Assembly: GCF_000092505.1 (NCBI RefSeq)
Contig: NC_014136.1
Location: 1,194,501 to 1,258,500 of the forward strand
DNA: 64,000 nucleotides
Direction of reading: 5' to 3'
Origin: Leuconostoc kimchii IMSNU 11154
Lineage (GTDB): Bacteria; Bacillota; Bacilli; Lactobacillales; Lactobacillaceae
The notes under the pieces were generated by a model, which worked only from the letters and a program-made list of their open reading frames with translations, was not told where the DNA came from and did no database searches. Of this stretch, positions 1-6,289 are shown piece by piece (positions within the stretch are counted from its first letter, which is position 1; each line of letters opens with the position of its first letter). Position numbers and translations under genes: made by a program.

Positions 1-1
1 T

Positions 2-211
2 AGTAAATCGTATTACCAAACTGAGAATATGATTAGTCAGCACAACATTTTAAGGCATTTGGCAACGTTGTATGAGGAGGAAAAAATACAACCCATTGCA
101 ACAAAAACTTACTATCCAATCAACGCTGATAATATGAAAAAAGCGCATGCTGATGTCGAGTCAGGGCATATGATCGGAAAAGTAACGTTAGTTAGTTGGG
201 AGGGGAAATAG
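2..211 (+). CDS. C-terminal fragment of a medium-chain (zinc-type) alcohol dehydrogenase / quinone oxidoreductase
   Basis: The reading frame is open from the left edge of the window and stops with TAG at 209-211, so only about 69 C-terminal residues are visible. The end (…INADNMKKAHADVESGHMIGKVTL…) matches the closing segment of MDR-superfamily oxidoreductases, where an alanine-histidine pair and a GK(I/V)xL strand finish the Rossmann half. Members reduce quinones, aldehydes or ketones with NAD(P)H. The catalytic and zinc-binding parts lie outside the window, so the substrate cannot be named. An ATG at 29 is internal and not the likely start. The gene converges on the dehydrogenase at 361-1275 across a shared terminator. 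Confidence 0.75.
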   Translation, partial: SKSYYQTENMISQHNILRHLATLYEEEKIQPIATKTYYPINADNMKKAHADVESGHMIGKVTLVSWEGK

Positions 212-235
212 GTAAGTCATTATATTAGGGCATAA

Positions 236-292
236 AAACAATGCCATAAACTTCGTAAGTTAACGTTATTTTTGACGTATATGGCATTGTTT
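236..292. terminator. Bidirectional hairpin between convergent genes
   Basis: Arms 236-248 and 280-292 pair perfectly over 13 bp around AAACAATGCCATA, with a 31-nt intervening loop. A-rich and T-rich flanks give a U-run on either strand. It sits between the dehydrogenase tail and the convergent hydroxyacid dehydrogenase gene, so it probably serves both. Confidence 0.6.
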
Positions 293-360
293 ATTTTAAT
301 GAGTCATGTGATGGTTGTTGAAAGTAGTGGGAGACATATATTGAGTAACTTAGATAATAA

Positions 361-1275
361 TTACAAATAATCCGCTGTTTTTTGAACAATGGCATCAGCA
401 GACTGTTGTAATGCGATTTCTTCATCTGGAGTCAGAGGCAAGTCAAATGTCTGTACAACACCAGCGCGTCCAATGATAGCTGGCGTTGAGATATAACTTT
501 TGAACTTGTCATCATAGTGAGACACAATCGCTTCGTTACGTGCATCAGATAAGACAAGTTGTGCCAAGGACACAGCAGCATGTGCAATGGCAAAATTAGT
601 ATATTTTTTACCATTAAAAACAGTAAAACCACCAACTCTGGCATCGTTAGCAATTTTATCAAGGTCTAAATGGTGTTGCGCAATTAAGGATTGAATGTCT
701 TGACCTAGAATCTTTACGGTTGACCAAGCGGCAAATTGTGAGTCACCGTGTTCACCTAACATATAACCTTGCACACTACGAGGATCAACGTGTAACGTTT
801 CGCCCAGAACACGTTTGAGGCGTGCTGTGTCAAGATAAGTGCCAGTACCAAATACTTGATTAGTAGGCAATCCGGTTGCTTTTTGATAAATACCTGTAAT
901 AACATCAACGGGATTGGAAATCACAATCAGTACACCATTGAAGCCTGCTTTTTTCAAATCAGCGCCAACTTGTTGTACTTCAGGTGTATTTGCTTTAAGC
1001 TCAGTAAAACGGTCACCGCCTGGTTTGATCAAATCAATATGACCAAGAGCCGAAATAACAAGGTCTGCGTCAGTTAAGTCAGCAGCCGTGCCGGTATGAA
1101 TAGTTGCGTGCGTACTAAGTAGACTAGCAGCGTCACGAAAATCTAGAGCGTCTGCTGCTACTTTATCTGAATTTTTGTCTACTAAAACTAATTCATCAGC
1201 TAAACCTTGCGCAATAATAATATGGGCGACCGTTGCGCCAACATGTCCAATACCTATAACACCAATTTTCCTCAT
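361..1275 (-). CDS. L-2-hydroxyisocaproate / L-lactate dehydrogenase family protein
   Basis: This 304-residue NAD-dependent L-2-hydroxyacid dehydrogenase interconverts 2-oxoacids and L-2-hydroxyacids. A GxGxxG nucleotide-binding turn lies at residues 8-13. The catalytic triad is read as D149, R152 and H176 (GEHGDSQ). The active-site loop reads GHIDLIKPGGDRFTELK instead of the KPGETRLDL form of true L-lactate dehydrogenases. It resembles the loop of Weissella confusa L-HicDH, so branched 2-oxoacids are a better guess than pyruvate. A GAGGT ribosome site precedes the ATG, and a TATAAT box lies at 1313-1318 (minus strand). The -35 position falls in the edge of the neighbouring parS palindrome. 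Family is sure; substrate is inferred. Confidence 0.85.
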   Translation of the reverse strand: MRKIGVIGIGHVGATVAHIIIAQGLADELVLVDKNSDKVAADALDFRDAASLLSTHATIHTGTAADLTDADLVISALGHIDLIKPGGDRFTELKANTPEVQQVGADLKKAGFNGVLIVISNPVDVITGIYQKATGLPTNQVFGTGTYLDTARLKRVLGETLHVDPRSVQGYMLGEHGDSQFAAWSTVKILGQDIQSLIAQHHLDLDKIANDARVGGFTVFNGKKYTNFAIAHAAVSLAQLVLSDARNEAIVSHYDDKFKSYISTPAIIGRAGVVQTFDLPLTPDEEIALQQSADAIVQKTADYL

Positions 1276-1335
1276 GTTTTACCTCGTTAGTATAAAATGT
1301 GTCTTTAATTAGATTATACACATATTTAAATTAAA

Positions 1336-1383
1336 ATAAAGGGCATCGTAATGTTTCACGTGAAACATTACGATGCCCTTTAT
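1336..1383 (-). terminator. 48-bp perfect palindrome acting as terminator of the importer operon, with parS at its centre
   Basis: Bases 1336-1383 form a perfect inverted repeat with no loop-side mismatch. The transcript of the ABC operon, whose last gene stops at 1389, would fold it into a long hairpin followed by a U-rich tail. That makes a convincing intrinsic terminator. The central 16 bases are a ParB-binding site, listed separately. Confidence 0.85.
1352..1367. promoter_or_regulatory. parS chromosome-partition site (ParB/Spo0J binding)
   Basis: TGTTTCACGTGAAACA is an exact match to the 16-bp parS consensus known from Bacillus subtilis and other Firmicutes. ParB nucleates on such sites, usually within the origin-proximal part of the chromosome, and loads SMC. 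Here it forms the centre of a terminator palindrome between the importer operon and the hydroxyacid dehydrogenase. The match is seen directly; binding is inferred from the consensus. Confidence 0.85.
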
Positions 1384-1388
1384 GTCGA

Positions 1389-2144
1389 TTAAGCAATAAA
1401 ATATTTGAGAATGTCTGCTTCATTCAAGTCTGATTTATTCTGACCACGCACATCAAGCACAATATCACCAGCATTGAGAATAATGAGTCGGTTACCATAT
1501 TTCAATGCGTCGGCTAAATTATGGGTAATCATGAGGGCTGTTAATTGATTTTTAGTTACTTGCTCGTTCGTTGCTAGCATCAATTGTTCAGAAGTTTTGG
1601 GATCCAGTGCTGCTGTGTGTTCATCTAAGAGTAATAATTCAGGCTTCACACGAGTTGCCATAAGGAAACTAAGCGCTTGACGTTGACCACCTGATAAATT
1701 ACCAGTTGCTGTATTCAAACGTGTGTCTAAATTATTGCCCATCACTTGTGTGATTTTGGCATATTCATTTAACTTTTCTTTAGTCAAACCACGATTACGC
1801 AATGTCCGTTTTTGACCACGTTTTTCAGCAAGTAGTAAGTTTTCGGCAACAGTCATGCGCGGTGCAGTGCCCATTTTTGGATCTTGAAATACACGTGCGA
1901 TATAATTGGTACGCGTTACAGCAGAGTCATGCGCAATACTATGACCATGGTGTAGCAATTGTCCAGAGTCAATCGATAAATTACCAGCAATGGTGTTGAA
2001 TAAAGTCGATTTACCAGCGCCATTGGTACCAAGAACGGTAATAAAGTCACCCTCATAGATATCAAGATTGAGTGATTTTAAGATTTGGATGTTGTCACCG
2101 ACAGTGACAATAATATCTTTAAGTGAGAAAACAGGTTCAGTCAT
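1389..2144 (-). CDS. ABC transporter ATP-binding protein, tryptophan-type importer (TrpZ-like)
   Basis: This ATPase of about 251 residues energises the importer encoded by this three-gene operon. It has the Walker A motif GTNGAGKST, the signature LSGGQRQ, and a Walker B region ending LLLDEH. The Walker B aspartate is followed by glutamate, so the site looks active. The ATG at 2144 is chosen because AAAGGTG lies nine bases upstream. A longer GTG-start form would overlap the permease further. The start overlaps the permease stop by eight bases, indicating translational coupling. The LolD-like architecture is typical of partners of BPD_transp_2 permeases that work with ABC_sub_bind proteins. Confidence 0.9.
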   Translation of the reverse strand: MTEPVFSLKDIIVTVGDNIQILKSLNLDIYEGDFITVLGTNGAGKSTLFNTIAGNLSIDSGQLLHHGHSIAHDSAVTRTNYIARVFQDPKMGTAPRMTVAENLLLAEKRGQKRTLRNRGLTKEKLNEYAKITQVMGNNLDTRLNTATGNLSGGQRQALSFLMATRVKPELLLLDEHTAALDPKTSEQLMLATNEQVTKNQLTALMITHNLADALKYGNRLIILNAGDIVLDVRGQNKSDLNEADILKYFIA

Positions 2145-3036
2145 GTGTAGCCACACCTTTCTTGATTACTGTATCGAGCTTTAGTGCCTTGCGTAATTGT
2201 GGAAGCATCATAGCGACAGCCAGCACAATTGCTGAAATCAAATTCAAATCGTTTGTTGAAAAACCAAGACTGAGTACGGCTAACAACACAAGACGGTATA
2301 GAATTGAACCAACAATAACAGCAACCAGACGACCATTAAGTGATAAGTCACCGAAAGCGACTTCGCCAATAATAATTGATGCCAACGCAATGACAATAAT
2401 ACCAATACCCATGTTGATGTCGGCGTAACCATTATTTTGGGCAATGACTGCGCCACCAAATGCAATTAAGCCGTTAGATAGCATCAAACCCATGATTGTC
2501 ATACGATCTGTTTTTATCCCAATGGATTGTGCCATGTTCGCATTATCACCAGTAGCAATGAACGATTGACCGAGTTCTGTTTGTAAGAAAAATATGAGTA
2601 CCAATGTGATGATTGTGATGATGATAAAGCCAACAAAGACAGAATCAAAGTTTTTGGGTAAATGCTGTAGTAATGGGGATGAAAAAATTGATTTCTGATT
2701 AAGTAATGAGATGTTGGCTGACCCCATAATCCTGAGATTAATAGACAGCGCAGCAGTCATGACGAGTATACCAGCCAATAGGATTGGAATCTTGCCTTTC
2801 GTGTAGAGTAACCCAGTTACTAGACCAGCAATTGCCCCGACAACAAAAGCTGCGAGTGTTGCTAAATAGGGATCGATGCCATGAGAAATCATAGCAACTG
2901 CGGTGGCCGCACCTAAGGGAAAAGAACCTTCAACAGTCATATCAGGGAAATTTAAAATTCTAAATGTGAGAAATAGGGCAACTCCAAGTACAGCCCATAG
3001 GAGGCCTTGTCCGATACTAGATACAATAATACTCAT
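2137..3036 (-). CDS. ABC transporter permease, tryptophan-type importer (TrpY-like)
   Basis: This 299-residue integral membrane protein has about eight to nine hydrophobic segments and belongs to the branched-chain-type permease family (BPD_transp_2). It begins with the motif FRILNFPDMTVEGSFPLGAA, typical of permeases paired with ABC_sub_bind substrate proteins. It forms the channel of the importer. Its start overlaps the stop of the binding-protein gene (ATGA at 3033-3036) and its end overlaps the ATPase start, so all three genes form one transcript. The substrate is inferred from the tandem Trp codons in the operon leader, not from this protein. Confidence 0.88.
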   Translation of the reverse strand: MSIIVSSIGQGLLWAVLGVALFLTFRILNFPDMTVEGSFPLGAATAVAMISHGIDPYLATLAAFVVGAIAGLVTGLLYTKGKIPILLAGILVMTAALSINLRIMGSANISLLNQKSIFSSPLLQHLPKNFDSVFVGFIIITIITLVLIFFLQTELGQSFIATGDNANMAQSIGIKTDRMTIMGLMLSNGLIAFGGAVIAQNNGYADINMGIGIIVIALASIIIGEVAFGDLSLNGRLVAVIVGSILYRLVLLAVLSLGFSTNDLNLISAIVLAVAMMLPQLRKALKLDTVIKKGVATHD

Positions 3037-4040
3037 TTGAACACCTCACCTTTAGTTTCTGCTGTTTTTATCATGTCTGCTGGTAATTTTAAGCCAAGTA
3101 GTTTGGCTTGTTTGAGGTTAACAACGACATCACCCTTGGTAATTGTTTTGACGGGATAAGTAGCTGTATCTTTGCCTTTTAAAACTTGACCTGCCATAAT
3201 GCCTGCTTGATAACCAATATCATATTGACTGACTGAAATTGTTGCCACACCGCCATCTTTGACCATTGTATTCACAGCCGGAATGACAGGGATATTATCT
3301 TTATTAGTAATACTAATGAGGGTTTTCATGGCACTGGCCACACCGTTATCTTGTGGTGCATACACGACATCAACTTGACTAGCCATTGTTTCAGCTACTT
3401 GCTGCATATCATTTGTTGTCGAAATTGTATACATGTGCACATCGTAGCCAGCTGTTTTAGCCAGTTGTGCCATTTTCTTGGCATTATATTCGCCACCATG
3501 ATCAGATGTGGTATAAATGATACCCAGTTTTTTAGCGTTGGGCACGACTTGTTTGATAACATTGAGATGCTGTTCTAAAGGTGAATCACCAGATGTGCCA
3601 GTGATATTAGCACCGGGACGCTGGGCGCTCTTAACTAATCCAGAACCAGCTGGATCAGTGATACCAGCTAAAATAACTGGGCTGTTACCATCAGCGGTTT
3701 TAGCCAAAGATAAGGCAGCTGGTGTTGCAATACCAAGTGTCAAATCAGCATTTTCGTTAGTAAATTTTTGTGACATTGTCTTCAGGTTAGCTTGATTAGC
3801 TTGGGCATTTTGGTAATCAATTTTAATTTTTTTACCCGAATAACCCTGTGTTTTTAAACCAGCTACGATACCGCGATGAATTTCATCAAGTGCAGGGTGT
3901 GTCACGAGTTGTAGTATACCAACTGTTGGCACGTAATCTTTGTTTTTTGTTTGCTGGGTTGGTTTACCTGTTACAATAAAGGCAACTGCTAGAAAGCCAA
4001 CAATAATGGCGATGGTAGATATAAGACGTTTGTTCATCAT
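3033..4040 (-). CDS. ABC transporter substrate-binding protein (ABC_sub_bind family), probably tryptophan
   Basis: This 335-residue extracytoplasmic binding protein starts MMNKR after GGAGA at 4044-4048. The frame stays open to 4091, but that region is leader RNA and terminator. Residues 5-22 are one hydrophobic segment, and no cysteine follows, so it is anchored by a signal-anchor helix rather than a lipid. The body (VGILQLVTHPALDEIHRG, later TSSDHGGEYNAKKM) is the periplasmic-binding type I fold of PF04392. Homologues in streptococci are annotated TrpX. The leader peptide with two Trp codons upstream supports tryptophan or a precursor as ligand. Confidence 0.85.
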   Translation of the reverse strand: MMNKRLISTIAIIVGFLAVAFIVTGKPTQQTKNKDYVPTVGILQLVTHPALDEIHRGIVAGLKTQGYSGKKIKIDYQNAQANQANLKTMSQKFTNENADLTLGIATPAALSLAKTADGNSPVILAGITDPAGSGLVKSAQRPGANITGTSGDSPLEQHLNVIKQVVPNAKKLGIIYTTSDHGGEYNAKKMAQLAKTAGYDVHMYTISTTNDMQQVAETMASQVDVVYAPQDNGVASAMKTLISITNKDNIPVIPAVNTMVKDGGVATISVSQYDIGYQAGIMAGQVLKGKDTATYPVKTITKGDVVVNLKQAKLLGLKLPADMIKTAETKGEVFK

Positions 4041-4059
4041 TTTTCTCCGAAATTTCCCT

Positions 4060-4107
4060 AAAATAAAAATTGACCTTGGACTGCCATACAAGGCTTTCCA
4101 AGGTCAA
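4060..4107 (-). terminator. Leader terminator (attenuator) upstream of the tryptophan-type importer
   Basis: Arms 4070-4080 and 4097-4107 (TTGACCTTGGA and complement) pair over 11 bp with a 16-nt loop. On the minus strand the stem is followed directly by TTTTTATTTT. It lies between the leader peptide and the first structural gene, so readthrough must be controlled. The loop contains GTATGG, complementary to the CCATAC segment of the upstream leader stem, which offers an antiterminator pairing. Confidence 0.85.
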
Positions 4108-4292
4108 AAGAAAAGTCCATATGGCATAATTCCCACACAGACTCGATTGCTACACAAAATGCGTCGGTATGGATAAAACAAATGTTTTAAACATCAGCTT
4201 CATCCGTTACCGAAAAGCTGACTTTACCGACGCCACCAGGCATTGTTAAGTTGTGCTATCACTTTTTGCATATGTTATCTCCGAGTTATTTA
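4070..4292 (-). promoter_or_regulatory. Ribosome-mediated attenuation leader of the importer operon
   Basis: The leader RNA runs from about 4292 to the terminator. It holds a short ORF with tandem Trp codons and then a nine-base-pair stem (4225-4233 with 4161-4169). The 5' arm of that stem covers the last Trp codon through the stop codon. Inside the stem are two hairpins, 4194-4200/4215-4221 and 4174-4180/4183-4189. A ribosome stalled at the Trp codons would mask the 5' arm and free the 3' arm. The freed CCATAC (4172-4167) could then pair with the terminator loop (4089-4084). No T-box motif is present. The fold was traced by eye and is not energy-calculated. Confidence 0.7.
4224..4271 (-). 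CDS. Trp-codon leader peptide (15 residues)
   Basis: This short ORF reads MQKVIAQLNNAWWRR. It starts at an ATG seven bases after GGAG (4279-4282) and ends with TAA. Residues 12 and 13 are consecutive UGG codons, a very rare arrangement by chance in a 15-codon frame. Their position just before a stem-forming arm is the textbook design of a trp attenuator. Its role would be to sense charged tRNA-Trp by ribosome stalling and not to make a functional peptide. Confidence 0.8.
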   Translation of the reverse strand: MQKVIAQLNNAWWRR

Positions 4293-4299
4293 TAGATTA

Positions 4300-4328
4300 A
4301 GGATACTAAGGATTTGATGAGTTGTCAA
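4300..4328 (-). promoter_or_regulatory. Promoter of the tryptophan-type importer operon
   Basis: A perfect -35 box TTGACA (minus strand, 4328-4323) is followed after 17 bases by TATCCT (4305-4300). Transcription would start near 4292, about 20 bases before the leader peptide start codon and 10 bases before its ribosome site. Confidence 0.7.
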
Positions 4329-4381
4329 TAGGTTTTTTGAAATTAATTATTATAATCTGGCTAAGTGAGTATTTTGATTAA

Positions 4382-4957
4382 TCAAAATAAGTTGATAATA
4401 AATTGAATCAACCCTGTATCGAACATGACAAATAGGCCAATTAAAATATAAATGAGGCGGCTTAGTGGTGATCCCCAACGTTCAAAAATACGTTTTATGA
4501 TTGGGATTTGACCAAAGAAGGAAGCTAATGTTAATGATACAGCGGTCAAGACAATAAAATAAACCATCGTGATTAAAATAGCAGTCGTCGTCATTGTGGC
4601 TAAGACTGGGACGTAGACAGCAATGTTATCAGCACCACAACTGGCCAAGTACATGGTCAAAACTGCAATAATGCCTCTGTGAGATGCTGATTTTGACTGG
4701 TCGTCTTCATCCTCATTCTCACCTTTGATGCCCATATAAATTGGTAATAAACCAAGAAAGCCAATAGCCCATGTAGGAATCACAGTCTGGATTAGCTGAC
4801 CAGCAAGGGCACTGATGGCAAAAACAATGAGCATGCCTAATTCATAGCCGATGAAATTATCTCTGAAACGATATTTTTGTAATAAAAATAATAAAATAAC
4901 AAAAAAATCTAAATTAACGCCAATGAATAACATTGTTACGAGTGATAGGTCGGGCAT
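4382..4957 (-). CDS. cadD: CadD-family cadmium/metal resistance transporter
   Basis: This 191-residue membrane protein has about five to six helices. The N-terminal segment (LVTMLFIGVNLDFFVILLFLL) and the conserved YLASCGADNIAVYVP motif are those of CadD-type cadmium transporters (PF03596). An acidic loop ENEDEDDQSK separates the two halves. The ATG at 4957 follows AGGAG by seven bases, so the open frame up to 5005 is not used. The gene is divergent from an ArsR-family repressor with a shared operator. Family members confer cadmium tolerance; the regulator's zinc/cobalt-type site suggests the real inducer could be Zn or Co. Confidence 0.85.
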   Translation of the reverse strand: MPDLSLVTMLFIGVNLDFFVILLFLLQKYRFRDNFIGYELGMLIVFAISALAGQLIQTVIPTWAIGFLGLLPIYMGIKGENEDEDDQSKSASHRGIIAVLTMYLASCGADNIAVYVPVLATMTTTAILITMVYFIVLTAVSLTLASFFGQIPIIKRIFERWGSPLSRLIYILIGLFVMFDTGLIQFIINLF

Positions 4958-5002
4958 ATTCTTTCTCCTGTTCATGATATACTTAATATATATCAGTATA
5001 AA

Positions 5003-5024
5003 CATATGTTATCATTAACATATG
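5003..5024. promoter_or_regulatory. Probable operator of the ArsR-type metal repressor
   Basis: Eight-base arms CATATGTT and AACATATG form a perfect inverted repeat with a six-base centre between the divergent start codons of the transporter and regulator genes. Its size and place match operators of SmtB/ArsR dimers. It overlaps the region where both promoters must lie, so one bound dimer could repress both genes. Confidence 0.6.
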
Positions 5025-5040
5025 AAGGAGTCAACATATA

Positions 5041-5364
5041 ATGGAAACAAATAACGATGCACGGTATCAAAATGAAATGGAACGTATTTTTAAATTATTG
5101 AGTAATCCAACGCGGTTGAATATTTTAGTGTTACTTGAAAATAAGCAACTAAGTGTTAATGACATTGTGCAGCAACTTCAAATTACACAACCACAAGTGT
5201 CTCATCAATTAGCTATTTTAAAAGAGCATCAATTAGTGAGTTCAGAAAAAGTAGGCAAAAAAAGTTTATACCAATTAAACGACCCACATATTTTGAATGT
5301 GATTGATTCTACCAAACAACATGTGGCACATGTTGTTGTTGGGAAGCAACATGGGGAATTGTAA
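5041..5364 (+). CDS. ArsR/SmtB-family metal-sensing repressor with CzrA-type alpha-5 site
   Basis: This 107-residue winged-helix repressor has the recognition helix QPQVSHQLAILKEHQLV around residues 50-66. It contains no cysteine, so it cannot use the cysteine site of CadC or CmtR sensors. The C-terminal helix has D81, H83, H94 and H97. This is exactly the D-x-H…H-x-x-H spacing of the alpha-5 zinc/cobalt site in Staphylococcus CzrA and cyanobacterial SmtB. AAGGAG precedes the ATG. It is divergent from the CadD-family transporter and probably controls both genes through the palindrome at 5003-5024. Metal choice is inferred from ligand spacing. Confidence 0.88.
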   Translation: METNNDARYQNEMERIFKLLSNPTRLNILVLLENKQLSVNDIVQQLQITQPQVSHQLAILKEHQLVSSEKVGKKSLYQLNDPHILNVIDSTKQHVAHVVVGKQHGEL

Positions 5365-5431
5365 TCATATTGTTAAATCATGCTGCTATTAGGGGACTAA
5401 CTTCAATTCATGTGATTTATTCATCCACAAA

Positions 5432-5474
5432 AAACCGATTAATTAGACAGATGTTTTGTCTAATTGATCGGTTT
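5432..5474. terminator. Bidirectional terminator between the metal repressor and the RpiR regulator
   Basis: Arms 5432-5449 and 5457-5474 pair over 18 bp with one non-Watson-Crick position and a seven-base loop. A-rich and T-containing flanks suit termination from both sides of two convergent genes. Confidence 0.75.
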
Positions 5475-5530
5475 AACTGTGAGTAGCGAATTTAGAAAAA
5501 ATACAGCGTTTCGCTTTAATATGGCATGAT

Positions 5531-6265
5531 TCAATTAACTTGTAACTTGCGAACAAAAAAATCAAGTATTTGTGCCAATTGTATCATTGACACATCATAA
5601 TTATTTAAGGTAGTCCCTTCATAAAACAGAGAATACTGGGCATGTTTGACGAGAAAATTTTTGCCAAAACTTGTAATAGAAATAATGACAGCACCGGAAG
5701 CAGCAATTAATCTCAACGGTTTTTTGATGTGATCAGTCTCACCGCCGTAAGAAACAACAATAATGACGTCATTTGAATGGATCACTGGTAAAACTGCTTC
5801 GAGGCTCGATTGTCCAAAAATTAGGTTAACAGGTAAATTTAATAATAGGAGCTGACTATAAAATATTTGTAAATAAGATTGCTGAGTCGTACCAGTTGCA
5901 TAAAGATAAATTTTTCGAGATTGATTAACGATAGTTGTTAGTACGTCAAAGTTTACTGTTTCCAAATACCTTAAAAAATTGTCTTCTTCATCACGTATCT
6001 CTTCTATCCAATTGGCATGACGACTTGTGTTTTGCTGTTGAACGTCTAGCGTCTGAAGGGATTTTTTCATTTCAGAAAAACCTGAATAACCTAATTTCTG
6101 ACTTAGGCGAAATACTGTAGACTTTGATACGAGTGTGGCTGCAGCGACATCCATAATGCCCATTTTGTGACTCTCAGAAATATTGTTATATAAATATGAA
6201 ACAACATCGCGCTCACTATATGTCAAATCATCATAATGTTGTTTAAGTGATAAAGAAAAGTCCAT
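5531..6265 (-). CDS. RpiR-family transcriptional regulator (HTH + SIS domains)
   Basis: This 244-residue regulator has an N-terminal RpiR helix-turn-helix (TLVSKSTVFRLSQKLGYSGFSEMKK near residues 45-70). A C-terminal sugar isomerase (SIS) fold with VSYGGETDHI around residues 170-185 normally binds a phosphosugar. It is the last gene of a unit with the glycosidase and MFS genes: the glycosidase stops 25 bases before it. It therefore probably controls use of the alpha-glucoside transported and cleaved by its neighbours. Whether it activates or represses cannot be seen. Confidence 0.88.
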   Translation of the reverse strand: MDFSLSLKQHYDDLTYSERDVVSYLYNNISESHKMGIMDVAAATLVSKSTVFRLSQKLGYSGFSEMKKSLQTLDVQQQNTSRHANWIEEIRDEEDNFLRYLETVNFDVLTTIVNQSRKIYLYATGTTQQSYLQIFYSQLLLLNLPVNLIFGQSSLEAVLPVIHSNDVIIVVSYGGETDHIKKPLRLIAASGAVIISITSFGKNFLVKHAQYSLFYEGTTLNNYDVSMIQLAQILDFFVRKLQVN

Positions 6266-6289
6266 AACTATGTTTAGCCTCTTTATTAT

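Noticed and set aside
4161..4233. Three-way-junction fold suggesting a metabolite riboswitch upstream of the ABC importer
   Set aside because: No conserved core of purine, lysine, THF, cobalamin, TPP or T-box classes is present, and the tandem-Trp leader ORF explains the structure better as a ribosome-mediated attenuator.
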